64,000 nt of DNA from Scybalosoma faecavium (GCA_018716135.1 DVKG01000001.1:17518-81517), one strand, 5' to 3'; numbered from the stretch's first letter, positions 8,919 to 19,106 are shown. A program made the numbers and translations. The notes: generated by a model not told the origin, from the letters alone.

Positions 8919-9158
8919 TTCACAACATTACATTGTATTATGAAAGTTTCGTGTATACTTTCCCTCGTTTTTACAAAAAAACAAGGCGATTATACCACTC
9001 TTTTTTTATTTAACATCAGAATTAGTGTCAACATTTTGTAAACAATGAGCTTTGTGTGAAGAAATTTTTTATAAAAAATGATATACTGTATTACAAATTT
9101 AAGGAAGAAATTTTAGAAGATATAATAAATTAAATACTTTATTTCACAGGAGGTACGG

Positions 9159-11642
9159 ATGAAACACAGACCGTTATACAAGTCCTTATTATTTTTATCG
9201 ACCTTTTTATTCGTGTTCTGCTTTTCTGCGCCTGCTATGGCGGAAGAAGCTCAGGCGTCCCCGCTCGAGTTTATCGAGCAGGAGAACGCGCATTACTACG
9301 CCGGCGATGAGATCACACTCATTCTCAACGCCATAGAAGATTCCAGCGCGGATATCTCCATAACAGACGCAAATGACAACATCATATATCAAAGCGAAGA
9401 ACCCGTGTCTCTGAAATCCGGAGAAAACGAAGTCGCTCTCACCGCGCCCGAACAAATCGGCGAGTATACCGTACATGCAGCGAGCGGCACAATCGAAGCT
9501 CTCATTCCTATCAGTATAGAGAACAAACCGGCAGAAGCATCGGCAGTCTCGGAGGCGCCCTCCGCTTCTCCCTCTGTCGCTCTCGAGAGCATAGCTCCGC
9601 TTCCCTCGGAAGAGACCGTTCCCGTAGATTCTGAAACACCGGCTGAATCCGAAACGGCGTCGCCTTCGGCAGAAGCTTCCGCCGATGCAGAAGAATCTGA
9701 CGCATCGCCCGCAGTATATTCATCGCGCGCTGCCACGCTCACACTCACAGGCTACACAGCGCCTTCTTCCGTAAAGCAGGGCGGCGTATTCAGCCTCAAG
9801 GGTACTATAAAATCCACCGAAGCTTTCACGAGCGTTCGCGTTGCAATCGAGGACGTCACCAGCGGCGACTATGAGATAGACGTAAAGAAGAGCGTCAGCA
9901 GCACCACTTCATACAGCATGTCCAAAATAGACGGCTCCGTAAAATTCTCTACGCTCGCCGCGGGCACAAAGCGCATATACATACAGGTTAAGCTCTCGGG
10001 AAGCAGCAGCTACACTAACGTAGTAAGCCCCACAGAGTTCTCCGTCACCTCCAGCACAAAACAAAGCATCACTATCTCCGGCGATACCACCGCCGAATAC
10101 GGTGAAACGATAAACTGGAAAGTCAAAATAGGGAAAAAGACTAAGGTTTACCTCATAGTAGAAACACAAGACGGAAAGCTGGCTTTTTACGGAAAGAATA
10201 ACAGCTGCTCCGCTAAAACCTATTCTCTCGCATGGGGCATGGGAGTCACAGCAGACAACGAGCTCGGCCTGAGCTCCGGCGACAAGCTCCCCGTCGGTTC
10301 CTATGTTTTTAAAGTAATTTCCGAGGGAATCGTAAAAACACACAATTTTACCGTAACCAACTCTACACTAAACGTCTCGATTTCCGGATACACGCCTCCG
10401 ACCACGCTAAAGCGCGGAGCAAGCTACAGCCTGAAAGGCACCCTCACCTCTAACAAAGCTATCAAGACGGTGAGAGTCCTGATAAAAGACGCATCTTCAA
10501 ACAGCGAGATAGACGTCAGTAAATCGGCGGGAAGCGTTAAGACATATTCTCTCTCAAACATAGACGGTTCTGTAAAATTCGGAACTCTAACTTCAGGTAA
10601 AAAGACTATTTCTATCATCGTGACTACTACCTCCGGAGTTGTGTATACAGTATCTCATGCCGATTTTGAAGTCACAGATTCGGGGACAAGTTCCGCCGCT
10701 ACGTACACGCTGTCGAGTTTTTCCGCTCCGGGCACGTTGACAAAAGGCTCTTCTTACAGCCTTACGGGCACTATAAAGTGTACAAAAAATCTCGAATCGG
10801 TAAAAGTTTATGCTAAGGACACAACCGATTACGACACAGTAGCGAGCGCCTCCGCGACCAACATCAACAGCACAAGCTACTCTCTCTCAAATCTCGCGAG
10901 CAAGTTCAAGCTGGACAATTTGGACGAAGGCAGCTATATAATGTACATAACTGCAACGGCCTCAGGAGAGGACGCCGCAACAGTAAAAACATCCGCATTT
11001 ACCGTTGTCTCTGCGGCCGCAGTGACTCTGACCGGATACACGCCCCCGACAAGCATAACAATGGGCAAGAGTTACTCCTTCTCAGGTACTCTTAAATCCG
11101 GATCGCCTATGACTAAAGTGCGCGGTGTAGTAACCGATGTATCCACAGGAAAAACAGAGATAGACGTCAGTCATACCGCATCCAGCGTCACATCTCAATC
11201 TCTCAGCAAGCTGAACGGGCTGGTCAAGTTCGGTACGCTCACCACGGGCACGAAGAAATTCGCCATAATCGTCACTACCAGCGCAGGCACGGTGACCGTC
11301 AGAGAAGATGAATTTAAAGTTGTCTCCGCGGCTGCAGTGACCCTGACCGGATACACGCCCCCGACAAGCATAACAAAGGGCAAGAGTTACTCTTTCTCAG
11401 GCACTCTTAAATCCGGTTCGCCTATAACTAAAGTGCGCGGTGTAGTAACCGACGTATCCACAGGAAAAACAGAGATAGACGTCAGCCATACCGCATCCAG
11501 CGTTACATCTCAATCTCTCAGCAAGCTGAACGGGCTGGTCAAGTTCGGCACGCTCTCAACGGGTACGAAAAAATTCGCCATAATCGTCACTACCAGCGCA
11601 GGCACAGTGACCGTCAGAGAAGATGAATTTAAAGTAGTCTAA
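9159..11642 (+). CDS. Large secreted protein with five Ig-like repeat modules
   Basis: This 827-residue protein has a cleavable signal peptide (hydrophobic residues 8-25, cleavage near APAMAEEA). A non-repeated N-terminal domain (30-125) is followed by a Ser-Pro-Ala-Glu linker (about 130-190). Modules of about 105 residues then begin near residues 195, 404, 516, 617 and 722. Each starts with a GYTPPT-like segment, then G-x-SYS-x-GT, VR-x-x-I-x-D, KFGTL, and a final beta strand. An unrelated beta-rich domain lies near 305-400. I see no catalytic domain, LPXTG or SLH anchor. Similar modules occur in Clostridial cell-wall proteins. An adhesive or cell-wall role is inferred. A strong GGAGG precedes the ATG. 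Confidence 0.85.
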   Translation: MKHRPLYKSLLFLSTFLFVFCFSAPAMAEEAQASPLEFIEQENAHYYAGDEITLILNAIEDSSADISITDANDNIIYQSEEPVSLKSGENEVALTAPEQIGEYTVHAASGTIEALIPISIENKPAEASAVSEAPSASPSVALESIAPLPSEETVPVDSETPAESETASPSAEASADAEESDASPAVYSSRAATLTLTGYTAPSSVKQGGVFSLKGTIKSTEAFTSVRVAIEDVTSGDYEIDVKKSVSSTTSYSMSKIDGSVKFSTLAAGTKRIYIQVKLSGSSSYTNVVSPTEFSVTSSTKQSITISGDTTAEYGETINWKVKIGKKTKVYLIVETQDGKLAFYGKNNSCSAKTYSLAWGMGVTADNELGLSSGDKLPVGSYVFKVISEGIVKTHNFTVTNSTLNVSISGYTPPTTLKRGASYSLKGTLTSNKAIKTVRVLIKDASSNSEIDVSKSAGSVKTYSLSNIDGSVKFGTLTSGKKTISIIVTTTSGVVYTVSHADFEVTDSGTSSAATYTLSSFSAPGTLTKGSSYSLTGTIKCTKNLESVKVYAKDTTDYDTVASASATNINSTSYSLSNLASKFKLDNLDEGSYIMYITATASGEDAATVKTSAFTVVSAAAVTLTGYTPPTSITMGKSYSFSGTLKSGSPMTKVRGVVTDVSTGKTEIDVSHTASSVTSQSLSKLNGLVKFGTLTTGTKKFAIIVTTSAGTVTVREDEFKVVSAAAVTLTGYTPPTSITKGKSYSFSGTLKSGSPITKVRGVVTDVSTGKTEIDVSHTASSVTSQSLSKLNGLVKFGTLSTGTKKFAIIVTTSAGTVTVREDEFKVV
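11004..11633 (+). repeat. Tandem 315-base duplication in the repeat protein gene
   Basis: The blocks 11004-11318 and 11319-11633 are 315 bases each and almost identical, differing at only a few bases (for example ATGGGC versus AAGGGC after AGCATAACA). They encode the last two 105-residue modules and point to a recent in-frame tandem duplication. Confidence 0.9.
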
Positions 11643-11661
11643 AAGACGCCGCTTCAAAGTT

Positions 11662-11700
11662 AAAGACGCATACCAACCTTTTGGTATGCGTCTTTTTTTA
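11662..11700 (+). terminator. Terminator of the repeat protein gene
   Basis: A 12-14 base-pair perfect stem (GACGCATACCAA with TTGGTATGCGTC) around a CCTT loop is followed by seven T, 20 bases after the stop. Confidence 0.95.
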
Positions 11701-11705
11701 CAGCC

Positions 11706-12191
11706 TCAGCTTTGTTTAGCTTTTCGCCTTTCTATCTTCTTTTTTTCCCGTTTTTCGGCAAAATAGCTCTTTAGCAGGGCTGAGCATTCCTCTTTGAGCA
11801 CGCCCTCCGTAACCTCCGGTTTGTGATTGAGTTTCCCTTCGGTTATGTTGTACACACTGCCCATTCCGCCTGCCTTCGGATCGCGCGTGCCGAACACCAC
11901 TCTCTCCACTCTTGAGTTTACTATCGCTCCGGCGCACATAGCGCACGGCTCCAACGTGACATACAGCGTACATCCTATCAAACGCCATCCGCCCAGCTTT
12001 TTCGCCGCTCTGGTCATTGCGAGCAGCTCGGCGTGGGCCGTAGGGTTCCCCGATGACTCACGCGTGTTGAATCCCCGCGCTATTATTTCTCCTTCCCGCA
12101 CAACCACAGCGCCCACGGGCACCTCGTCTCTGCGTTTCGCCGCCTCCGCCTGCATTATGGCTCGGCGCATAAAATACTCGTCATTCTTCAT
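11706..12191 (-). CDS. tadA: tRNA-specific adenosine deaminase
   Basis: This 161-residue cytidine-deaminase-fold enzyme converts A34 to inosine in tRNA-Arg(ACG). The zinc and catalytic residues are visible in HAELLAM (His and the proton-shuttle Glu) and PCAMCAGA (two Cys). The C-terminus is Lys-Arg rich. The ATG at 12191 gives the usual family start MKNDEYFM; another ATG at 12200 would add three residues. It overlaps the upstream lipoprotein gene by eleven bases, so it is read from the same message. Confidence 0.93.
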   Translation of the reverse strand: MKNDEYFMRRAIMQAEAAKRRDEVPVGAVVVREGEIIARGFNTRESSGNPTAHAELLAMTRAAKKLGGWRLIGCTLYVTLEPCAMCAGAIVNSRVERVVFGTRDPKAGGMGSVYNITEGKLNHKPEVTEGVLKEECSALLKSYFAEKREKKKIERRKAKQS

Positions 12192-12588
12192 TCTCAACAT
12201 ATCCGCCGCTTTTCAGCTTATTCAGCCGTCTGTCTCCGACTATATAAAATATCCTCGCATTCTGATAATCTATCTCTGCGCCTTCGCTGTCTCCGCTGAG
12301 CGATTTTTCATATGCACGACTCAGCAGACGCATACAATTAATAAAATCACGCTTCACTTCTTCAACGCCGTCGCTGCCATGGGTGTTTATACCCTCTACG
12401 TCCTCTCTGAGAGCGTAGAGTTCGCCTTCAAGCCAAATGTTTTTCCCTTCAAATACCTTCGCCGCCGCCTCATTCGTCCTGCCCAATATGTCGAGCTCAT
12501 CAAAGTCGTTTTCAAAAAGAACAGCATTTGACGCACACCCGACAAACAGCAGCAGCGCCGCCAGAGCAGCCGCCATGATTTTCCGCAT
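12181..12588 (-). CDS. Small lipoprotein of unknown function
   Basis: This 135-residue protein has a signal peptide with lipobox VGCA (Cys near residue 18). The mature part is acidic and helical, with an ALREDVEGINTH segment. I recognise no family. It follows another lipoprotein gene by 15 bases and overlaps tadA. The four genes from 13931 to 11706 look like one transcription unit. Confidence 0.65.
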   Translation of the reverse strand: MRKIMAAALAALLLFVGCASNAVLFENDFDELDILGRTNEAAAKVFEGKNIWLEGELYALREDVEGINTHGSDGVEEVKRDFINCMRLLSRAYEKSLSGDSEGAEIDYQNARIFYIVGDRRLNKLKSGGYVENEE

Positions 12589-12603
12589 AGCTCTCCTTTC
12601 CGA

Positions 12604-13242
12604 CTACGATATAAACGTATCGTATGTAAACTCGTGATTCTCCATGCCCGGGAAGCCGCACTCCACTTCCATAAGCTGAGCCAATCCCTGCACCTCATGC
12701 TGTATGCTCTCTTTTAGATAATCAGGATCGGAAATATGAGTATAGCTCTCTGCCGCATACAGATACACCTGCTCTGCGTTTATTTCTTTTTCATAATTGT
12801 CAAGATTCCACTCCTGAAATTCGTCGTCCGACATGCCCAGCTCCTCCTGCAGCCTCTCCAGATAAGTATTCAATTCTTCAGCATCCGTCATCCCCGAAGC
12901 CGCATTCTGCATATATGTGTCATAATTGGATTTTAACTCAGATCTCCCGGCGTCAGACTGCACACCCAGTTTTTTCGCCAGAGAATCGAGCAGCGCCAGC
13001 TCCGCCAGCTCAGTAAAAAGCTGCTCGTCTGATTTTCGGCTTACGCCCATTATTTCACTCTGCAAATCGGCAGCTTTGCGCGATCGTATGAATTCCTCGC
13101 CGTCCAGCAGCACCTCTCCATCCGCCTTCAGAAGCTCCGCTTCCGGAGAAACAGACTCCGTCGCGCTCCCCGCGCAGCCTGATACCGCAAGCGTAATCAG
13201 CAATACTGCAGCAGCCAGAGCCCTGAGCGCCTTTCTCATCAT
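12604..13242 (-). CDS. Lipoprotein with SurA-N-like helical region
   Basis: This encodes 212 residues starting MMRKALRALAAAVLL, a signal peptide with lipobox SGCA. The start at 13242 overlaps the upstream membrane protein stop by four bases. A longer upstream frame exists but would bury the signal peptide. The mature part is acidic and helical; LQEELGMSDDEFQEWNLDNY resembles the N-terminal chaperone segment of SurA/PrsA proteins and the lipoprotein at 4973-5653, but there is no isomerase domain. It may be an extracytoplasmic chaperone-like protein. Confidence 0.7.
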   Translation of the reverse strand: MMRKALRALAAAVLLITLAVSGCAGSATESVSPEAELLKADGEVLLDGEEFIRSRKAADLQSEIMGVSRKSDEQLFTELAELALLDSLAKKLGVQSDAGRSELKSNYDTYMQNAASGMTDAEELNTYLERLQEELGMSDDEFQEWNLDNYEKEINAEQVYLYAAESYTHISDPDYLKESIQHEVQGLAQLMEVECGFPGMENHEFTYDTFIS

Positions 13243-13931
13243 ACGCCTACTCCCACTAGATATGCGCCTGTCATTATTACACATCCCAGCATGTGCATCG
13301 GCGGACGTATCAATGTTGCGAGCCTGTTCTCTTTTTTGCTTATATACCCCGGGAGCAGAGCCGCCGCTGACAGATATGTAATAGCTGAGCCCACGACAAA
13401 CATTATATTTCCCGCGCTGCTGTTCGCTATCATTATCACTATTCCGCACGACAACATAAAGCTGAGCAAAACTGCATACAAAATCGAGTGTACCACAGCA
13501 TCGCGCACTTTAACTCCGGCCAAAGACCACATTACAAACATTATAAGCGTAAACACTAAGGTCGCAGCCAGCGAATAGAAGTTAAACAGCTCGCTTATCA
13601 AACCTATGGACGTGAAAACATACTGCCATACGAAGCAAATCAACGCCCATCTGAAAAGACCTATGTGCATCTGACCTCTGTCTATAGTATTGTCGCACAT
13701 TGCCAGCATTATGTCTCCCAGAGCGATCCATATCGACGCGAGCAGAAAAGCAAGCGTTCCGCCCTTCGCCATGGAGACCGCAGCCATAGCTATAATCAGC
13801 ACTCCCGTCACAATCCTCGTTATCAGCCTTGTTCTGTAATTTCTTTTAAGCTGTACTCGAGAATAGCATATAGACCCTATCAGAGCGAGCACGCCGAGTA
13901 TTGCTCCAATGAGCTGTACTGTATTCCACAT
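13239..13931 (-). CDS. Polytopic membrane protein, possibly YhhN-like
   Basis: This 230-residue protein has seven to eight membrane helices. The motif ALGDIMLAM in the middle and GSAITYLSAAALL near the end recall the conserved parts of YhhN/TMEM86 lysoplasmalogenases, but the match is weak and acidic residues expected in the second motif are missing. It is the first gene of the lipoprotein-tadA unit, with GGGGG before the ATG. The function should be treated as unknown. Confidence 0.6.
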   Translation of the reverse strand: MWNTVQLIGAILGVLALIGSICYSRVQLKRNYRTRLITRIVTGVLIIAMAAVSMAKGGTLAFLLASIWIALGDIMLAMCDNTIDRGQMHIGLFRWALICFVWQYVFTSIGLISELFNFYSLAATLVFTLIMFVMWSLAGVKVRDAVVHSILYAVLLSFMLSCGIVIMIANSSAGNIMFVVGSAITYLSAAALLPGYISKKENRLATLIRPPMHMLGCVIMTGAYLVGVGV

Positions 13932-14197
13932 ATATTATATCCCCCTTCGTATTACTGACTATTTTACCTCAAAAGCTCTCCCGGCGCAACCGAAGGCGAA
14001 AAAGGTCTCAAATCTTTAATCTTTTCTATCCCTTTTTATTCCTCCGAGAAAAAATTCCAAAGATACAGCAGAAAATTTATTATTGTGATATAATCAGTTC
14101 TATAGCAACGGCGCGTAAAGCGTCAAACATGACATAAAGCCGTCCTGTTTTTCGGTGTATAATAGCTCCGCATTGCAGCACGGCTACGGAGACAGTT

Positions 14198-16195
14198 ATG
14201 GATAGATTTATTCTTCACTCTAAATACAAGCCCTCAGGCGATCAGCCTCGCGCCATCGACGAGCTGGCCTCCGGAATACAACAGGGCAAAAGCGCGCAGG
14301 TTCTGCTCGGCGTGACAGGCTCCGGCAAAACCTTCACCATGGCCAATGTCATAGAACGGGTCCAGCGCCCCGCCCTGGTTCTCGCGCACAACAAAACTCT
14401 CGCGGCTCAGCTTTGCAGCGAGTTTAAAGAATACTTCCCCGAGAACGCAGTGGAATTTTTCGTCAGTTACTACGACTACTATCAGCCGGAGGCGTACATC
14501 GCCAGCAGAGACATCTACATAGAAAAAGACGCCAGCGTAAACTCCGAAATCGACCGCATGAGACACAGCGCGACCAGCGCTCTGCTCGAACGCCGCGATG
14601 TAATTGTCGTCGCTTCTGTCAGCTGCATATACGGCATCGGCGCCCCGGAGACATACCGCGACGCCACGGCAACCGTCAGAGTCGGCGCAGAAATGGATCG
14701 CTCCGATTTCATAGACAGATTGGTTGCGATTGGTTTCGTTCGGAACGATTATGAATTTACACGAGGCACATTCCGAGTCCGCGGAGACATCGTAGAGGTC
14801 TTTCCCATGTCGCGCAGCGATCGCGCTATTCGAGTAGAATTCTTCGGAGACGAAGTAGACAGCATAAGAGAGGTAGACGCGCTCACAGGCCGGCCGCTTT
14901 TCAGCACGTCATATGCTATGATATTCCCCGCGACGCATTACGCCATGGATAGAGAGACCGTGCTCTCCAAGCTCAGCGAGATTAACGCCGATATGCTCGC
15001 ACAGGAGAAAATGTTCCTGAATGAAAAGAAATTCCTGGAAGCGGAGCGCATAGTCCAGCGAACGCGCTACGACATGGAAATGCTCCGCGAGGTAGGCACC
15101 TGCACAGGCGTTGAAAATTACTCGCGATACTTTGACGGACGCTCCGCCGGAGAACCTCCGTATACTCTGCTGGACTTTTTCCCCGAGGATTTTATATTGT
15201 TTGTGGACGAGTCCCACGCCACGCTTCCGCAGGTCCGCGCTATGTACAACGGAGACAAAGCCAGAAAAGACATGCTTATAAATTACGGCTTTCGTCTGCC
15301 CGCGGCGAGAGACAACAGACCGCTCATGTTCCATGAATTTGAATCTAAAATTCATCAGGCCGTATACGTTTCTGCAACCCCTGCGGAATATGAGCGCGAG
15401 CTGGCAGGCGGAGAGGTAGTGGAGCAAATCGTCCGCCCCACGGGTCTGCTCGACCCGCCCATAGAAATTCGCCCCGTCGCAAATCAGCTCGACGATCTTC
15501 TCGGCGAAATAAATAAGGTCACAGCTCGCAAAGAGCGCGTGCTCGTGACTACCTTGACCAAAAAATTAGCAGAGCGGCTCACGGATTACTACACCGAGCT
15601 CGGAGTCAAGGTCTGCTATATGCATTCCGACATAGAAACTCTCGAACGAATAGAAATCGTGCGCAAGCTCAGGCTCGGAGAATATGATGTGCTCGTCGGC
15701 ATCAACTTGCTCCGCGAAGGTCTCGATATACCGGAGGTCGCTCTCGTCGCCATATTGGACGCAGACAAAGAGGGCTTTCTCCGCAACGAGACCAGCCTGG
15801 TGCAGACCATCGGCAGAGCCGCACGAAACGCCGACGGCAGAGTAATACTTTACGCGGACGTCGTCACTAAATCCATAGACAAAGCGGTCAGCGAGACGAA
15901 CAGACGCCGCGCTCTTCAAAAGGCTTATAACGAAAAACACGGCATAATTCCGCAAACCATCAAAAAGAACGTCGCCGAAGCGCTGACTATGTCTACGGAT
16001 GAAACCGCCTCCGAGGAATCCTCAGACGCCGAGCGCATAGCTCTCCTCACAGAGCAAATGAAACAGGCCGCTGCCGAGCTGGAATTTGAAATCGCCGCCA
16101 AGCTGAGAGACGAGATAAAACGTCTCCAAGGCGACGCGCCCGCCGTCACCGCGCCTAAGCCAGTCAAAAAGAAAAGAACATCCCGCAAGCGCTGA
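14198..16195 (+). CDS. uvrB: Excinuclease ABC subunit B
   Basis: This 665-residue DNA helicase-like subunit of the UvrABC nucleotide excision repair complex has Walker A GVTGSGKTF near residue 40, the damage-probing beta-hairpin YYDYYQPEAYI near 93, DESH Walker B near 338, a helicase C domain with RAARNADGR, and the UvrC-binding UVR motif around residues 620-655. A Lys-Arg tail closes the protein. It is followed 58 bases later by uvrA. I found no clear SOS box in the 266 bases upstream; a TATAAT is present at 14158 without a good -35. Confidence 0.97.
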   Translation: MDRFILHSKYKPSGDQPRAIDELASGIQQGKSAQVLLGVTGSGKTFTMANVIERVQRPALVLAHNKTLAAQLCSEFKEYFPENAVEFFVSYYDYYQPEAYIASRDIYIEKDASVNSEIDRMRHSATSALLERRDVIVVASVSCIYGIGAPETYRDATATVRVGAEMDRSDFIDRLVAIGFVRNDYEFTRGTFRVRGDIVEVFPMSRSDRAIRVEFFGDEVDSIREVDALTGRPLFSTSYAMIFPATHYAMDRETVLSKLSEINADMLAQEKMFLNEKKFLEAERIVQRTRYDMEMLREVGTCTGVENYSRYFDGRSAGEPPYTLLDFFPEDFILFVDESHATLPQVRAMYNGDKARKDMLINYGFRLPAARDNRPLMFHEFESKIHQAVYVSATPAEYERELAGGEVVEQIVRPTGLLDPPIEIRPVANQLDDLLGEINKVTARKERVLVTTLTKKLAERLTDYYTELGVKVCYMHSDIETLERIEIVRKLRLGEYDVLVGINLLREGLDIPEVALVAILDADKEGFLRNETSLVQTIGRAARNADGRVILYADVVTKSIDKAVSETNRRRALQKAYNEKHGIIPQTIKKNVAEALTMSTDETASEESSDAERIALLTEQMKQAAAELEFEIAAKLRDEIKRLQGDAPAVTAPKPVKKKRTSRKR

Positions 16196-16253
16196 TATTC
16201 TCCACGCCTCTGCGCTTGCATGAGACCTGACCGGAAGGAAGTAAAATACAGCA

Positions 16254-19085
16254 ATGAAAGAAAACAATATCGTAATACGCGGTGCGCGGGAGCACAATTT
16301 AAAAAACATATCTCTCAGCATACCGCGCGACAAGCTCACCGTAATAACAGGTTTATCCGGCAGCGGAAAATCCAGCCTCGCGTTCGACACGCTGTACGCC
16401 GAGGGACAGCGCAGATATGTAGAATCGTTGTCGTCATACGCGCGTCAATTCTTGGGTCAGATGGAGAAGCCGGACGTAGACTCCATCACAGGGCTTTCCC
16501 CCGCCATTTCTATAGATCAAAAAACGACAAGCCGCAACCCGCGCTCCACCGTCGGCACCGTAACCGAGATACACGACTATCTGCGCATTCTGTACGCACG
16601 CGCAGGCATACCGCACTGCACAAAATGCGGAAAGCCTATCGAACGTCAAAGCGTAGATCAGATGGTCGAGCAGATAATGCGCCTCGGCGAAGGCACAAAA
16701 GTGATACTGCTCGCTCCCGTAATCCGAGCGAAAAAAGGTGAACACATAAAAATTCTGGACGGACTGGCTAAAGCAGGCTTTGCACGCGCAAGAATAGACG
16801 GCGAAATGCGTGAGCTGGAAGAGGAAATAAAGCTCGCTAAAACCAAACGCCACACGATAGAAGCCGTCATAGACCGCATAAAGCTCAAGTCCGATTCCCA
16901 CGGCAGACTGGCAGACTCAATCGAAACCGCGCTCAAGCTCTCGGAGGGGCTGCTTCTCGTGCATAATATGGACGACGGGACAGAATGGATGATGAGCGAA
17001 AGCTACGCCTGCCCCGACTGCGGAATATCCATCGGCGAGCTGGCTCCCAGAATGTTCTCTTTCAACAGCCCTTTCGGCGCATGCCCTGCGTGTACGGGTC
17101 TTGGAGTTCTGCTCAAGATAGATGAAAACCTGGTCGTGCGCGATCCTAAACTTTCTCTGAGAGAAGGCGCCGTCCGCGCGTCCGGCTGGAATTTGAGCGC
17201 ATGGGAAAAATGGAATTTCGGCCGTATCGCCGCCGCGGCTCAGCATTTCGGCTTCTCTCTGGACGTCCCCTTCTGCGAGCTGAGCGACGAGGCTAAAAAA
17301 ATCGTGCTCTACGGCTCAGGCGATGAAATAGTCCACAGCATTTGGAAATCCGCCGCAGGCGAACACTCGATAGACAAGCCCTTTGAAGGTGTTATCCCCA
17401 ATTTAGAACGCCGTTTCCGCGAATCGAACAGCGAAAGCGTAAAATCTGAAATACGTCAGTATATGTACGAAGTCCCCTGCGACGAATGCGGCGGCGCCAG
17501 ATACAACAAAGCCGCCCTCGCCGTGAAAATCGGCGGGCTTAACATAGCAGAGCTCTCAGATATGCCAATCAACGAAATAAAGTCCTTCCTCGACAGCGTA
17601 GAGCTGACTCCACGTCAGCAGGCAGTTGCAAGCAGAGTTATGAAAGAGCTGGGGGCACGTCTGCAATTTCTCATGGACGTCGGTCTGGAATACCTGACGC
17701 TGAGCAGAAGCGCCGTTACGCTCTCCGGCGGCGAAGCGCAGAGAATCCGCCTGGCAACCCAGATAGGCTCCGGACTCGCCGGAGTTCTCTATATACTTGA
17801 CGAGCCAAGCATAGGTCTTCATCAAAGAGACAACACAAAGCTCATCTCCACTCTTAAAGGGCTGCGCGATATAGGCAATACGCTTATTGTAGTAGAACAC
17901 GACGAGGATACCATGCGCGAGGCAGATATGGTCATCGACATCGGTCCCGGCGCCGGAGAACACGGAGGCGAGGTCACCGCTATGGGTACGGCCGAAGAAT
18001 TGGCCGCCAACCCCGTATCCATAACGGGCAAATACCTCTCCGGCGAGCTCAGCATCCCCGTCCCAGAGCAAAGACGCAAGCCTGAGCGAGGCTTCATATC
18101 TATACGCGGCGCGAGCGTAAACAACCTTAAAAACATAGACGTGGACATACCCATAGGCGTTATAACGGCGATAACCGGAGTCTCGGGCAGCGGAAAATCC
18201 AGTCTGGTCAGCGAAGTTCTTTATAAATATGCCGCGAAGGCAGTCTACGGCTCTAAGGTTCGCGCAGAAGGCTGCAAAGAGATACTCGGGCTGGACAAGC
18301 TGGACAAAATAATAAACATAGACCAATCCCCTATCGGCCGTACTCCTCGTTCCAACCCGGCGACATACACCGGTGTTTTCGATCACATACGCGAGCTTTT
18401 CGCCATGACTCCCGACGCCAAAGCGCGCGGATATTCAAAGGGCCGCTTCTCTTTTAATGTCAAAGGCGGACGATGCGAAGCTTGCAAGGGCGATGGAATA
18501 ATCCGAATAGAAATGCACTTTCTCCCCGATGTTTATGTCCCCTGCGAGGTATGCGGAGGCAAGCGCTACACCGCTGAGACTCTTGAAGTGCGATATAAAG
18601 GAAAAAACATATACGAAGTTCTCGATATGACAGTTGAGGAGGCTTTGGACTTTTTCAGCTCCATAACGCGCATATCCGGCGTACTCCAGACGCTTTACGA
18701 CGTCGGTCTGGGATATATCCGTCTTGGTCAGCCTTCCACTCAGCTCTCGGGCGGCGAAGCACAGCGCATAAAGCTGGCTACGTATCTATCCCGCAGGCAG
18801 ACAGGCCGCACTCTTTTCATACTCGACGAGCCGACTACAGGACTTCATACTCACGACGTATCCCGTCTCGTAGTTATGCTGGACAGACTGGCTCAAAGCG
18901 GCAACTCAGTTGTCGTTATCGAGCACAATCTCGACGTTATAAAATGCGCGGACTACGTAATAGACATGGGACCCGAGGGAGGCGCCGCCGGCGGCACGGT
19001 AATCGCCGCAGGCACTCCCGAACAGATCGCAGAAATACCTGAAAGCTATACGGGACAGTTTTTAAAACCTAAACTTCAAATATAA
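16254..19085 (+). CDS. uvrA: Excinuclease ABC subunit A
   Basis: This 943-residue ABC-type DNA damage sensor loads UvrB. The first Walker A is GLSGSGKSSLAF near residue 30, and the second is GVSGSGKSSLVSEVL near 640. ABC signatures TLSGGEAQRIRLA and QLSGGEAQRIKLA are both present. Zinc-binding Cys clusters (CTKCGKP, CPDCG and CPACTG, CDECGG, CEACKG, CEVCGG) lie in the insertion and linker regions. The full length is as expected. It is co-oriented with uvrB and probably co-transcribed; a terminator follows. Confidence 0.98.
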   Translation: MKENNIVIRGAREHNLKNISLSIPRDKLTVITGLSGSGKSSLAFDTLYAEGQRRYVESLSSYARQFLGQMEKPDVDSITGLSPAISIDQKTTSRNPRSTVGTVTEIHDYLRILYARAGIPHCTKCGKPIERQSVDQMVEQIMRLGEGTKVILLAPVIRAKKGEHIKILDGLAKAGFARARIDGEMRELEEEIKLAKTKRHTIEAVIDRIKLKSDSHGRLADSIETALKLSEGLLLVHNMDDGTEWMMSESYACPDCGISIGELAPRMFSFNSPFGACPACTGLGVLLKIDENLVVRDPKLSLREGAVRASGWNLSAWEKWNFGRIAAAAQHFGFSLDVPFCELSDEAKKIVLYGSGDEIVHSIWKSAAGEHSIDKPFEGVIPNLERRFRESNSESVKSEIRQYMYEVPCDECGGARYNKAALAVKIGGLNIAELSDMPINEIKSFLDSVELTPRQQAVASRVMKELGARLQFLMDVGLEYLTLSRSAVTLSGGEAQRIRLATQIGSGLAGVLYILDEPSIGLHQRDNTKLISTLKGLRDIGNTLIVVEHDEDTMREADMVIDIGPGAGEHGGEVTAMGTAEELAANPVSITGKYLSGELSIPVPEQRRKPERGFISIRGASVNNLKNIDVDIPIGVITAITGVSGSGKSSLVSEVLYKYAAKAVYGSKVRAEGCKEILGLDKLDKIINIDQSPIGRTPRSNPATYTGVFDHIRELFAMTPDAKARGYSKGRFSFNVKGGRCEACKGDGIIRIEMHFLPDVYVPCEVCGGKRYTAETLEVRYKGKNIYEVLDMTVEEALDFFSSITRISGVLQTLYDVGLGYIRLGQPSTQLSGGEAQRIKLATYLSRRQTGRTLFILDEPTTGLHTHDVSRLVVMLDRLAQSGNSVVVIEHNLDVIKCADYVIDMGPEGGAAGGTVIAAGTPEQIAEIPESYTGQFLKPKLQI

Positions 19086-19106
19086 TGACGGGGCTGTGCC
19101 CCTTAT

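Noticed and set aside
14041..14197. SOS (LexA) box before uvrB
   Set aside because: I looked for a GAAC-N4-GTTC type site and found none that fits well.
17556..18386. Long open frame on the minus strand opposite uvrA
   Set aside because: It lies fully inside uvrA, has no ribosome binding site and its protein has no recognisable features; it is a by-product of uvrA codon use.
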